From the NCBI RefSeq assembly GCF_024714495.1, contig NZ_JAMZMJ010000005.1, positions 186,001 through 250,000 of the forward strand: a stretch of 64,000 bases of DNA, given 5' to 3'. Source of the DNA: Marinoscillum pacificum. GTDB taxonomy: Bacteria > Bacteroidota > Bacteroidia > Cytophagales > Cyclobacteriaceae. The translations under genes and the position numbers were made by a program. Shown here piece by piece: positions 9,139 to 17,862 of the stretch; position 1 is the first letter of the stretch, and each line of letters starts with the position of its first letter. The notes beneath the pieces are model-generated. The model searched no databases. It was not told the origin of the DNA and saw only the letters and a program-made list of their open reading frames with translations.

Positions 9139-10107
9139 TCACTCATTCGGATTCCAATCTCCAAAGATCTTTTCTAACGTATACTCCTTAGCCTGTTCAT
9201 CTGTCAGCTGATGACTCCAGCTGACTCTTTGATCCGGTGTATAACTTGATCCCGTATTCTGGCATTCTGCATAATAGGCAGTTTTCTCCTTCTCCTCCGA
9301 GCCCCAGTTATGCCATCCTTCTGGCTTGATAAGGTTACCTAAATCACAGTTCATGAACACGGTCTTGGCATAAGGTCTCCACGGTCTTCCCAAATACATA
9401 CTGTTTGGTTCCGCAGTACCTGTTAGCCTACAATTCTTAAACACAAAACCATAAGGAGTATGCTCTTCTGTAGATGCTGCTGTGATGTACGCAGCACGTT
9501 TACAAAAGATTTCACATTCTTCAAAAACCGCAGTAGACCATCCAAAAATGAAATCGACATCTCCTTCAATGTAGCAGTTTTTATAGTATTGTCTACTACC
9601 CTTTCCATGCGGGTACAAGGTGTCCTGATGACCTAAAAAGCGACAATTGGTGAACTTTACCTTGTCGCCATCTACACGCACAGCAACTGCCTGACCAACG
9701 GGTCCAGAACTGTTCTCAAACGTAATATTCTCTGCCTCAAAACCATCTCCATAGATGAAAAAGGATGTAGAACCAGAAGTACCCATTTCTTCACCAAAGG
9801 CGTTCTTTTTACTAGCATAATCATCATATGTGAGCATGGTCCTTAAAGCATCTTCACCTATGAAACTGATGTTCGTTTTAGTAGCTGGCAGAGACAGTTT
9901 TTCTTTATAAACCCCGGGTTTAATTAATATGTAAGTTCTTGTTTTACGCAGATGTGGTACTGCATCAATTGCGTCCTGAACCTTAGTAAAATCACCAGTC
10001 CCATCAGCCGCAACTACAAAATCATAAGCAGATTGTTTTGATTGACCCTGAGCCAAACCAGTGAGTGAAATGAAAAGAATGGCTAGAAATGGCATTGTTA
10101 ACCTCAT
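9139..10107 (-). CDS. Pectin methylesterase (CE8)
   Basis: A complete 322-residue secreted pectinesterase with a signal peptide ending LAQGQ. The right-handed beta-helix active-site motifs are all present: GQAVAVR, HQDTLY, DVDFIFG and LGRPWR, supplying the two glutamines, two aspartates and one arginine. It removes methyl esters from homogalacturonan. It is the last gene of the GH28 operon, overlapping the CE12 gene before it by 4 bp. It resembles the truncated copy at the left edge of the window. Confidence 0.94.
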   Translation of the reverse strand: MRLTMPFLAILFISLTGLAQGQSKQSAYDFVVAADGTGDFTKVQDAIDAVPHLRKTRTYILIKPGVYKEKLSLPATKTNISFIGEDALRTMLTYDDYASKKNAFGEEMGTSGSTSFFIYGDGFEAENITFENSSGPVGQAVAVRVDGDKVKFTNCRFLGHQDTLYPHGKGSRQYYKNCYIEGDVDFIFGWSTAVFEECEIFCKRAAYITAASTEEHTPYGFVFKNCRLTGTAEPNSMYLGRPWRPYAKTVFMNCDLGNLIKPEGWHNWGSEEKEKTAYYAECQNTGSSYTPDQRVSWSHQLTDEQAKEYTLEKIFGDWNPNE

Positions 10108-10898
10108 TTGTGCAACGATTTAAGATCTTCAAAAACTAACTTAGCCACTGCCTCGGCTCCTGCTGGCTGGAAATGAGTATTGTCACGTTGACCGTTAGGA
10201 TAGGCTTCGTAAACACCAGAATCCAAATTCATAAAATACTCTTTAGTCACAAAGTCCCTACCTTGCTCCGAGAAATAATCCATCGAGCGCTGATTCAGAT
10301 CAATAAAAAGTACACTCAGCTCATCCGAAACCGCTTTTGCAGCTGCGGGATAGTCACCGTGCACATTCTCCAAATGACCATTCTCCCATGGGTAATTACG
10401 AGCTACTGGTGTCAGTATAATTGGTGTAGCGCCTTTGGCTCTTGTCTGCGTGACATACAAGCGTAAAAACTCTTTGTAGCCTTCAATATCCACATAGCGT
10501 TCGGTTTTAGTCTCCGCTGCGTCATTATGACCAAATTGCATGATCACCACGTCTCCAGGCTTCAGACTATCATAAACAGCTCTCCAGCGACCTTCCTGAA
10601 AGAAGGTCCGTGTACTTCTACCACCACGAGCTCGATCGTCAACAACAACCGAATCAGCAATGAACAATTCGGAAAACTCAGACAAATCTGCCTGGTCAAA
10701 AAAAGGTTGAAAAACCTGGCCCCATCCTGTAACAGGATAGCGAGTTTTCATATAATCTTCTCCCGGATCATAATTATCCGAATAATCCGCCATAGTTGAG
10801 TCTCCAATAAGGTAAATGGTGACTATTTTATTGGCTTGCCTTTGACAGCCAAACACCAATACTATGAGGATCCAAATACTTCCCAGATTTCGTTTCAT
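10104..10898 (-). CDS. Rhamnogalacturonan acetylesterase-like SGNH hydrolase (CE12), lipoprotein
   Basis: A 264-residue GDSL/SGNH esterase with a lipoprotein signal (Cys18). Block I is LIGDSTM with nucleophile Ser34, the glycine block is RGGRSTRTF, the asparagine block is QFGHND, and the Asp-His pair is DNTHF (D239, H242). CE12 enzymes remove acetyl groups from rhamnogalacturonan I and related pectins. It overlaps the following CE8 gene by 4 bp and touches the preceding CE12 gene, so translation is probably coupled. Confidence 0.88.
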   Translation of the reverse strand: MKRNLGSIWILIVLVFGCQRQANKIVTIYLIGDSTMADYSDNYDPGEDYMKTRYPVTGWGQVFQPFFDQADLSEFSELFIADSVVVDDRARGGRSTRTFFQEGRWRAVYDSLKPGDVVIMQFGHNDAAETKTERYVDIEGYKEFLRLYVTQTRAKGATPIILTPVARNYPWENGHLENVHGDYPAAAKAVSDELSVLFIDLNQRSMDYFSEQGRDFVTKEYFMNLDSGVYEAYPNGQRDNTHFQPAGAEAVAKLVFEDLKSLHK

Positions 10899-11644
10899 CA
10901 GCGAGTTCCTTTTACAACATACCTTGTCAGACCCAACTTAAGTTCTTGTACACCATCCAGCACCAACTGAGCCATTTTACGTGCTCCAAGTTCATTGAAG
11001 TGGGTATTATCTTCTTTACCATTGGGATAATTCGGATGCTCTCCAGCCTCTAAATGGTGATAGAGCAGCATTGACTTGTCCTCACCCAATTCGCTAATCA
11101 GGTTCATTGACTTTTTCGTCATGTCAATTAGAGGAACATTCAGCTTGGCAGCAACATCACGAACCAACTGTGCATATTGTTCGTGAGAATCGACCAACAC
11201 GCCATTTTCGAAACTTCTTCGGGTTACAGGAGTCAAAAGAACTGGATTAGCGCCAGCAGCTCTTGTCTCATTTACATACTGGGTCAAGTTGGCCTGGTAT
11301 TGCTCAGGTGTGGTATATCGTCCAACCTTACTAGGCACTTCATCATTGTGTCCAAACTGAATAAAAACCCAATCACCAGCCTTCAAGGTTTCCTTCACTT
11401 TATCCCATCTTCCTTCCTCTTTGAAAGATTTAGTACTTCTACCATTCACTGCATGATTTTCTATTTTGATCGAATCATTGAAAAAAGTAACAAAAGGAAC
11501 TCCCCACCCCATTTCTGGAAACGCATTGTCTTTTTTAATAGCACAAGTGGAATCACCAATGAGGTAGAGCACTGGCTGAGTGTCCTGTTTGATAGTCCAG
11601 GACATGCAAAACAAAACGGCGCAATAAATTACTACCTGTTTCAT
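10898..11644 (-). CDS. Second CE12 rhamnogalacturonan acetylesterase
   Basis: A 248-residue SGNH hydrolase with a short signal peptide. Nucleophile Ser32 is in LIGDSTC, then NGRSTKSF, FIQFGHND and DNTHF (D212, H215). It is a diverged tandem relative of the neighbouring CE12 and lacks the lipid-attachment cysteine, so the pair may act in different places or on differently placed acetyl groups (inference). Only 2 bp separate it from the GH28 stop codon. Confidence 0.88.
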   Translation of the reverse strand: MKQVVIYCAVLFCMSWTIKQDTQPVLYLIGDSTCAIKKDNAFPEMGWGVPFVTFFNDSIKIENHAVNGRSTKSFKEEGRWDKVKETLKAGDWVFIQFGHNDEVPSKVGRYTTPEQYQANLTQYVNETRAAGANPVLLTPVTRRSFENGVLVDSHEQYAQLVRDVAAKLNVPLIDMTKKSMNLISELGEDKSMLLYHHLEAGEHPNYPNGKEDNTHFNELGARKMAQLVLDGVQELKLGLTRYVVKGTR

Positions 11645-11646
11645 TT

Positions 11647-11647
11647 C
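11647..11647. other. Operon junction GH28/CE12
   Basis: The GH28 stop codon lies 2 bp from the start of the CE12 gene, and the next two junctions overlap. The four genes between 13308 and 9139 therefore form one transcription unit with the operator at 13311-13328 and the terminator at 9052-9103. Confidence 0.7.
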
Positions 11648-13308
11648 TATTGAATCTTAATGGCTTTTTTACCTACTTGTGCACTCATTTCCACTTCAGA
11701 TTTATCCAATCCTTTAGTAGTAATCTTATCCGATTTAGCACCCATCACTTTTACTTTTGTATTAGACGAATTGCTAGCAGCACTGAATCCTTCCAGCTTG
11801 ATGTTCTTACCATTGTAAATGGTCAGCGGAAGACCTTTAGCTACTTTCACCGAGACATTCGTGAATGAAACTCCATCCGCATCGATGAGGTTAATGCCCT
11901 TTCTAGCTTCCAGATTGGAATTGGAAATATTGATATTTTTCAGATTCATCTCTGGCAATCCTTGAAAATACCCGGCACTTTCACAGCCCACTGCACGAAT
12001 ATTGGTCATGTAAATATCTTTGAATGAAGGAGTTTCCTCTGTGACCGGCACCATTTTCTCATCTACGATGGCTGCTTCCTGATCTTCTTCCAAAACTGGT
12101 GATTGTCCTCCATAGAATAAATTGAATCGAATAGGTTCAGTTGGAATATTGAGCATGTCAATATCTGAGATATAAATATTCTCAACTACGCCACCTCTCC
12201 CACGAGTACTTTTGAAACGCAATCCGGTGTCGGTACCCATGAACGTACATTTAGACACGTGAATGTTTTTCACACCACCGGACATTTCGCTGCCTACCAC
12301 AAAACCACCGTGTCCATGGTAAACAATATTATTCTTGATGATCACATTGGCTGTTGGAATTCCTCTCTTACGTCCATCAACACCCTTCCCTGACTTGATG
12401 CAAATGGCGTCATCCCCAACATCAAAGGTGTTGTTGTAAATCAGCACATTGGTACATGACTCCAAATCCAATCCATCGCCATTCTGAGAATACCATGGAT
12501 TACGAACATTTAAATTGCGTAGCGTCACATTCTCACACATGAGTGGATGCAGGTTCCAGGCAGGTGAATTTTGAAAGGTAGGACCATCCAGCAACACATT
12601 CTTCGAGTTGACAATACTCACCATCACCGGTCGAAGAAAATCCTTAAACACCTCAAAATCAGCCTGAGAAGTTGTTTTTGGAACGTTGAAAAATCCTGAA
12701 GTAGCTTCAGCTCCACGTCGGTAACTTTCTGACGGATACCATGTTTTACCGTTTTCACTGATTAATCCACCACTCTTCACCAGTTGATTCCATTGTGATT
12801 CAGACATTTTACTTTTCTTCACACCTCTCCAGGCATCCCCATTGCCGTCTATGGTGCCATTTCCTGTAATAGCGACGTTTTCCAGATTTTTCCCATTGAT
12901 GGGTGACAAGCATCTGTAGGTATCCAACCCTTCAAAACTTGTACTAATCAATGGATAGTCATCTTTGTCAGCTGTGAAGAGTAGTAATGCACCGTCATTC
13001 AAATGGAGGTTTAAGTTACTTTGCAAAGTAATGGGACCTGTCACCCAGATTCCCCTTGGGATAATCACCGTACCACCACCATTTTTCACCACATCGGCAA
13101 TCGCATCAGTAATGGCCTGAGTATTTTTGGTTGTACCATCTGCTACAGCTCCAAAATCAGCAATATTTACGTGGTATTCCGGAAAGGTAGGAATGATTAC
13201 TTTGGGCATTTCAAACTCTACTCCTTCATATATCGACGATTCATCTTCCTGAGCAACGCATGCTGAAAATGAAAGGGTGATCAATAACAGGGCTAATATC
13301 TTTCTCAT
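11647..13308 (-). CDS. GH28 polygalacturonase
   Basis: A 553-residue secreted beta-helix glycoside hydrolase. I place the start at MRKILALLL (13308), where a lipoprotein-type signal ends SACVA; a longer frame from 13347 would put coding sequence over the operator and promoter. GH28 catalytic blocks are visible: NGDGLD, GDDAICIKSG near residue 298, GHGG near residue 332, and an arginine-rich GLRFKSTRGRGG in place of the classic RIK. It hydrolyses alpha-1,4-galacturonosyl bonds of pectic backbones. First gene of the GH28-CE12-CE12-CE8 operon. Confidence 0.92.
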   Translation of the reverse strand: MRKILALLLITLSFSACVAQEDESSIYEGVEFEMPKVIIPTFPEYHVNIADFGAVADGTTKNTQAITDAIADVVKNGGGTVIIPRGIWVTGPITLQSNLNLHLNDGALLLFTADKDDYPLISTSFEGLDTYRCLSPINGKNLENVAITGNGTIDGNGDAWRGVKKSKMSESQWNQLVKSGGLISENGKTWYPSESYRRGAEATSGFFNVPKTTSQADFEVFKDFLRPVMVSIVNSKNVLLDGPTFQNSPAWNLHPLMCENVTLRNLNVRNPWYSQNGDGLDLESCTNVLIYNNTFDVGDDAICIKSGKGVDGRKRGIPTANVIIKNNIVYHGHGGFVVGSEMSGGVKNIHVSKCTFMGTDTGLRFKSTRGRGGVVENIYISDIDMLNIPTEPIRFNLFYGGQSPVLEEDQEAAIVDEKMVPVTEETPSFKDIYMTNIRAVGCESAGYFQGLPEMNLKNINISNSNLEARKGINLIDADGVSFTNVSVKVAKGLPLTIYNGKNIKLEGFSAASNSSNTKVKVMGAKSDKITTKGLDKSEVEMSAQVGKKAIKIQ

Positions 13309-13310
13309 AA

Positions 13311-13328
13311 TGTGCAATCGATTGTACA
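13311..13328. promoter_or_regulatory. LacI-type operator of the GH28 operon
   Basis: TGTGCAATCGATTGTACA is an 18-bp palindrome with a single mismatched pair and a central CG. Its left half shares GCAATCG with the operators at 1565 and 2851. It lies 2 bp before the GH28 start codon and overlaps the expected transcription start, so bound repressor would block initiation. Confidence 0.7.
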
Positions 13329-13334
13329 ACTTCT

Positions 13335-13367
13335 CGAAGATAGACATATATAATCCGCAAATCCAAA
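13335..13367 (-). promoter_or_regulatory. Bacteroidota-type promoter of the GH28 operon
   Basis: On the minus strand TTTG (13364-13367) is followed after 21 bases by TATCTTCG (13335-13342), close to the TTTG-N19-21-TAnnTTTG consensus of Bacteroidota sigma factors. The operator begins 7 bp downstream of the -7 element. Confidence 0.5.
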
Positions 13368-13459
13368 CTCAAATTGAGAAATCAGTAAAGAACAAGAAAA
13401 ATAACTTATAGATTTTGTTATTTTTAAATTTATTGAAGTCTATTCTTGCAATCCTCTAG

Positions 13460-14608
13460 TTAGTCACCAGAATCCAAAAATTTAGGAAAGTCCTTTACCT
13501 GTTCACAGCATACTTGTTCCATGACTTGCTGTAGTTGAGTTTTCAACAAGGAAATAGCGTGATCGCCACCCTTCGTTCCTATAGCAGCCACACTATACAT
13601 AAAGGTTCTACCCAGGAATGTGAAATCCGCGCCTGAAGCTAAGGACCTTGCAATATCTGGTCCCGAACGAATACCACTATCCATCATGACCGTCAACTTG
13701 TCCCGGTACTTTTCGGCGATATATTTCAGAGGCTTAATGGTAGAATTACCCGCATCCAACTGACGACCACCATGGTTGGAAACGATGATTCCATCCAGAC
13801 CTAGCTGTACCGCTTTTTCTGCATCCAACTCACAAGCCACTCCTTTCAGCACGATCTTGCCTTTCCACATATCGCGAATTGGAGCGATCTTCTCCTCATT
13901 GAGTCTTCCAGAAAAAGTAGCATCCATGTATTTGCCCAACTGCTTCAAATCCAGCCCCTTTGGCATGTAAGGCTTCATGGTAGCGAAATTAGGTTGACCA
14001 TTAAATAGCGTCCTTAATGCCCAATCAGGCCTACCCATAATTTGGAGCATGTTCGAAACCGTCATTTTTGGAGGCATGGCCAATCCGTTTCGGATGTCTC
14101 TTGGTCGAAATCCGAAGGTTGGCACATCACAAAGTAGTACTAACACTGGACATCCAGCAGCATCTGCCCGTTTGATGATGTCATCTCGTAATTTATTGTC
14201 TGCAGGGTGATACAACTGAAACCAGGCTCTGCCTTCAGTTAGCTCACTTGCACGCTCGATATCCATGGTTGTCACTGTACTCAGCACAAATGGAATGTTG
14301 TGCTCAAAAGCTGCTTTAGCCAATATCTCTGGTGATTTAGGCCACATAAGTCCCTGTAAACCTACTGGTGCAATACCAAACGGCGCATCGTACACATGAC
14401 CAAACAACTCCGTTTTCATTTCGGACCTGGTGTGTTTCGTCAGATACTGAGGGATCAGCTGGACATCTCGAATTTCTTTAGTATTGCGCATGAGGTTGAC
14501 GTCTTCATTGCAACCACCATCTAAATATTCAAAAGCAAATCGAGGTATTTTCTTCTTCGCTTTTCTAATCAAATCATCTATTGCCGGGTACCTGGAATCG
14601 TAACTCAT
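13460..14608 (-). CDS. lldD: FMN-dependent alpha-hydroxy-acid (L-lactate) dehydrogenase
   Basis: A 382-residue member of the FMN-dependent alpha-hydroxy acid oxidoreductases. Visible are FEYLDGG near the N-terminus, FGIAPVGLQGLMWP, the catalytic-histidine block SNHGGRQLD, and DSGIRSGPDIARSLASGADFTFLGR for the FMN phosphate. As last gene of the deoxysugar operon, overlapping the mutarotase gene by 4 bp, it fits oxidation of the L-lactate released by the FAH-family hydrolase to pyruvate. Substrate choice among short hydroxy acids is inferred from context. Confidence 0.85.
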   Translation of the reverse strand: MSYDSRYPAIDDLIRKAKKKIPRFAFEYLDGGCNEDVNLMRNTKEIRDVQLIPQYLTKHTRSEMKTELFGHVYDAPFGIAPVGLQGLMWPKSPEILAKAAFEHNIPFVLSTVTTMDIERASELTEGRAWFQLYHPADNKLRDDIIKRADAAGCPVLVLLCDVPTFGFRPRDIRNGLAMPPKMTVSNMLQIMGRPDWALRTLFNGQPNFATMKPYMPKGLDLKQLGKYMDATFSGRLNEEKIAPIRDMWKGKIVLKGVACELDAEKAVQLGLDGIIVSNHGGRQLDAGNSTIKPLKYIAEKYRDKLTVMMDSGIRSGPDIARSLASGADFTFLGRTFMYSVAAIGTKGGDHAISLLKTQLQQVMEQVCCEQVKDFPKFLDSGD

Positions 14609-14934
14609 AGTTCAAAAATTTTAGACATCAACACCCATTTCTCATCTGGCTTGGCGAAGGGCAATCGACTTTGGTAAGTATTCATCAAAGACTCCCACTC
14701 CCGCACTATTGGATTGCCTGCATCCATTTCAGCCTTGCTGTCAAACGAAAATGAATCAGCAGTTTCCATGAGCATGAAAAGCCTTGTTGCCACATGGTAG
14801 ATTTCCATGTTCAGAATGCCTGAAGTCTTAATGCTCTCAAGGATTTCTGGCCAAACGTTTTGATGGTGTTCAATGTATTGATCAATTAGTGTTGAATCCT
14901 CTTTGAGATCTAGTGTCAGGACGTATCGTTTCAT
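14605..14934 (-). CDS. L-rhamnose/L-fucose mutarotase (RhaM family)
   Basis: A 109-residue RhaM-type (DUF718) protein with YIEHHQNVWPEI, METADSF and a C-terminal WVLMSKIFEL, the family pattern. It interconverts the anomers of L-rhamnose or L-fucose so that the dehydrogenase receives its preferred form. It overlaps both neighbours by 4 bp (permease upstream, lldD downstream), which ties it firmly to the operon. Confidence 0.85.
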   Translation of the reverse strand: MKRYVLTLDLKEDSTLIDQYIEHHQNVWPEILESIKTSGILNMEIYHVATRLFMLMETADSFSFDSKAEMDAGNPIVREWESLMNTYQSRLPFAKPDEKWVLMSKIFEL

Positions 14935-16232
14935 ACCTGCTGATGTTTAGAAGAAACACGTTTGCCGTAAATGGCGATAATCACAAAACACAACAGCGGC
15001 AGCACGAAAGAGAAATTCACTTCTGATACGCCTAGTATTTGTAGGTCGGAATAACCTATTCCGCCCAAATCAAGTACCATTCCTTGCAATGTCGGCATCA
15101 ATGCCCCTCCTACAATCGCCATCACCAAACCAGCTGCTCCTATTTTGGATTCATCCTCTGTAAGACCTTCCAATGCCACACCATAAATGGTTGGGAACAT
15201 CAAAGACATACAGAACGAAATGGCCACCAACGAATAAAGCCCAACAATTCCCGTAATGAAAATGGTGCCCAGAGTGAACAATATGGCCAATACCGATAAA
15301 CCCATCAATAGCTTGCCCGAGTCTACATATTTCAATAAAAAGGTACAGATGAACCTACCCAGGAAGAAACATACAAACGCAAAAAACTGATACGTTCCAG
15401 CCTCCTCTGCGGACAAACCAATTGCTTCTGCATATTGGTAAATGTAGGTCCAGCACATGATTTGCGCTCCAACATAAAAAGCCTGCGTGATCACTCCTTC
15501 TACATAAATACCTTTTTTGATGAGCGAGCCAAATACCTTGGACAAAGGCATGTGCATTTCTCCACCCTTTCCTTTCGGCATTTTATTAACAGCAATCAAC
15601 ACCAGTACTCCAATGACTACTAATCCTAGAATAACATACGGATCTCTGATCACCATTAAGTCTGCTGTGGTGATTACCGCCTTTTCAGATTCTGGCAATG
15701 CCGAAAAATCAACATTGTCCGATTGGAGCTTTTTCAAGACAAACTGCTGTGCAACTAGCAACCCCAGAATATTCCCAACAGGATTAAAGGCTTGAGCCAG
15801 ATTCAATCGTTGAGTAGCTGTTTCCTGATCGCCCATTGCCAAGATATATGGATTGGCACTCGTTTCCAGAAAAGCGAGACCGAATGTCAAGATGTATAAC
15901 CCCGCTAAAAAGAAAAAGAATTGCTCCGTTACAGCCGCAGGGTAAAACAGCAAGGCACCGGTAGCATACAGCGTCAAACCGATGATAATACCGACTTTAT
16001 AGGAATACTTTCGAATAAACAATGCTGCTGGCAATGCCATGGTAAAATAGCCACCGTAAAAGGCCAACTGAACCAATGAAGCTTGAAAATTATCCAATTC
16101 CAACACCTTCTTGAATGCCGTCACCATGGGGTCAGTGACAGCATTGGCAAAACCCCATAAGGCAAACAATGAGGTAATCAATATGAAGGGTAAAAGGATG
16201 GACTTGGGAACTACGGGTGTATTTTTCATCAT
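14931..16232 (-). CDS. fucP: FucP-family sugar:proton symporter
   Basis: A 433-residue major facilitator with about twelve hydrophobic segments. The FucP-family features are LFALWGFANAVTDPMVTAFK at the first helix, FLETSANPYILAMGD, and RLNLAQAFNPVGNILG. FucP proteins import L-fucose and relatives; the family also includes carriers of other sugars in Bacteroidota. The position inside the deoxysugar operon indicates uptake of its substrate. Whether this is fucose or rhamnose cannot be read from the sequence. Confidence 0.88.
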   Translation of the reverse strand: MMKNTPVVPKSILLPFILITSLFALWGFANAVTDPMVTAFKKVLELDNFQASLVQLAFYGGYFTMALPAALFIRKYSYKVGIIIGLTLYATGALLFYPAAVTEQFFFFLAGLYILTFGLAFLETSANPYILAMGDQETATQRLNLAQAFNPVGNILGLLVAQQFVLKKLQSDNVDFSALPESEKAVITTADLMVIRDPYVILGLVVIGVLVLIAVNKMPKGKGGEMHMPLSKVFGSLIKKGIYVEGVITQAFYVGAQIMCWTYIYQYAEAIGLSAEEAGTYQFFAFVCFFLGRFICTFLLKYVDSGKLLMGLSVLAILFTLGTIFITGIVGLYSLVAISFCMSLMFPTIYGVALEGLTEDESKIGAAGLVMAIVGGALMPTLQGMVLDLGGIGYSDLQILGVSEVNFSFVLPLLCFVIIAIYGKRVSSKHQQV

Positions 16233-16249
16233 TTAGGGTGGGTTAAGGG

Positions 16250-17032
16250 TTATGAGATGGCTCTGTCTAAATGAACATATCCTCCGTCTACGAATAGCCA
16301 CTGGCCGGTAGTGTGTGAGCTGCGTTCTGACAATAAAAATACAGCCATGACAGCAATCTCCTCTGAGGTGGTCATTCGCTGTTCGAATGGGATTCTGGAA
16401 GTTATTCGAGCGAGTGTTTCCTCTGGATCGCCAAGTGTTTTAACCCAGCTCTCATACTGAGGCGTCATTACTTCTGAAGGTACAATGGCATTGACTCGAA
16501 TACCATAAGGAGCCAACTCCACAGCCCATTCTCGTGTAAGCGCCAATTGAGCTCCTTTACTTGCTGCGTAACCAGAAGTATTTCCCTGACCAGTTAAGGC
16601 GGTTTTGGAACTAACATTCACAATAGAACCCTTTGATTCCTTGAGGTAAGGAAAAGCAAAATGGACCAGGTCATAATAATGCGTCAAATTGAAAATGACC
16701 GAATCTTTGAATCGCTCTGGACTGCCATTGACCAATCCCACACCATCGTTCACTCCGGCATTATTCACCACTCCGTCTATTCGTCCAAACTCACTGAACA
16801 CTTCGGAAACGATGTTTTTGCACACATCTCCTCTTCCCAACTCGGTATTGATGACATGTGATTTTCCTCCAAGCTCATTGATCCTTGACCACAAATCAGC
16901 AGAAGCTGAGGACGAGCGACCCACAATTACCGGAATTGCTCCTTCGTTGACAAGGTTCAATACAATGGCCTCACCAATTCCCTTGGCACCACCTGTCACG
17001 ATGACAACTTTATCTTTTAGATGTAAATCCAT
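16250..17032 (-). CDS. SDR dehydrogenase, probable L-fucose/L-rhamnose 1-dehydrogenase
   Basis: A 260-residue short-chain dehydrogenase with TGGAKGIG (nucleotide binding), NNAG, catalytic Ser in VNVSS and Y-x-x-x-K in GYAASKG. By position and similarity to L-fucose dehydrogenases of the non-phosphorylating pathway it should oxidise the free sugar to the lactone. It overlaps the lactonase gene by one base (stop/start coupling) and is 17 bp from the permease gene. Confidence 0.8.
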   Translation of the reverse strand: MDLHLKDKVVIVTGGAKGIGEAIVLNLVNEGAIPVIVGRSSSASADLWSRINELGGKSHVINTELGRGDVCKNIVSEVFSEFGRIDGVVNNAGVNDGVGLVNGSPERFKDSVIFNLTHYYDLVHFAFPYLKESKGSIVNVSSKTALTGQGNTSGYAASKGAQLALTREWAVELAPYGIRVNAIVPSEVMTPQYESWVKTLGDPEETLARITSRIPFEQRMTTSEEIAVMAVFLLSERSSHTTGQWLFVDGGYVHLDRAIS

Positions 17033-17862
17033 TATTCTTTCAGTTTATAAAATGTAGAAGCGGTCTTTCCAAAGATGGCTTCTTGCTCATTTTCAGATAG
17101 TTCTGAAATACATGCCTTCAATGCATGAATTACCTGATCATATTCACCAGCGATCAAGCACACTGGCCAGTCTGATCCATACATGAGTCTTTCAGACCCG
17201 AAATGTTCCAGACAGAAATCAATATATGGTGACAAATCCTTGACTTTCCAGTCGGTCCAATCCGCTTCGGTAATCATCCCGGACAGCTTCACATGCACAT
17301 GCTCAATCGCCGATAATTTCAGCATGTACTTAGCCCAATGATCAAATGAAGCTTTCGATATCATCGGCTTACTGATATGATCGATCACCAATGGCATTTC
17401 CGGTAAAGCCTTGACAAAGCTGACAGCCTCTTCCAATTGATTTTCCGTGGTAAGAATGTCATAAGTCAAGCCGCTCGCACCAATTTGAGTCACTCCGGCA
17501 ATGAACTTTGGGTCCATCATAAATCCTTCAGGCTCTGCTTGCAGTATGTGGCGAACTCCTTTGAACTGCTCATATCGTTTGTAATGTGCGATTCGATCTG
17601 AGAGCTTATCTGCTTTCAAATCCAGCCAGCCAACAACTCCCTTGATCCAGGAATTCTGACTAGCCAGCTCCAGAAGAAATTCATTCTCTTGCTCTGACTG
17701 ATCCGCTTGTACTGCCACACATCCCTCAACAGCATGTTCATCCAATAAAGGCTTCAAATCGGCAGGCATAAAGTCCCGCCGAATGACCTGCATCTCATCC
17801 GTAATCCAGGCGCCCTTCACAGGGTCATGTTGCCAGAAATGTTGATGAGCATCTATTTTCAT
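17032..17862 (-). CDS. L-fuconolactonase-type amidohydrolase
   Basis: A 276-residue amidohydrolase (COG3618-type TIM barrel) starting MKIDAHQHFW, with metal-binding HQH, VIDHISKP and the C-terminal GSDWPV aspartate. Related enzymes open L-fucono- or L-rhamnono-lactone, and the gene lies between the sugar dehydrogenase and the diketo-acid hydrolase. It overlaps the FAH gene by 4 bp. Confidence 0.83.
   Translation of the reverse strand: MKIDAHQHFWQHDPVKGAWITDEMQVIRRDFMPADLKPLLDEHAVEGCVAVQADQSEQENEFLLELASQNSWIKGVVGWLDLKADKLSDRIAHYKRYEQFKGVRHILQAEPEGFMMDPKFIAGVTQIGASGLTYDILTTENQLEEAVSFVKALPEMPLVIDHISKPMISKASFDHWAKYMLKLSAIEHVHVKLSGMITEADWTDWKVKDLSPYIDFCLEHFGSERLMYGSDWPVCLIAGEYDQVIHALKACISELSENEQEAIFGKTASTFYKLKE

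Noticed and set aside
9139-10107. Pectate lyase instead of methylesterase
   Set aside because: All five CE8 motifs are intact, including QDTL and LGRPWR.
13309-13347. N-terminal extension of the GH28 gene to 13347
   Set aside because: The extra codons would cover the palindromic operator and part of the promoter, while a normal signal peptide starts at 13308.
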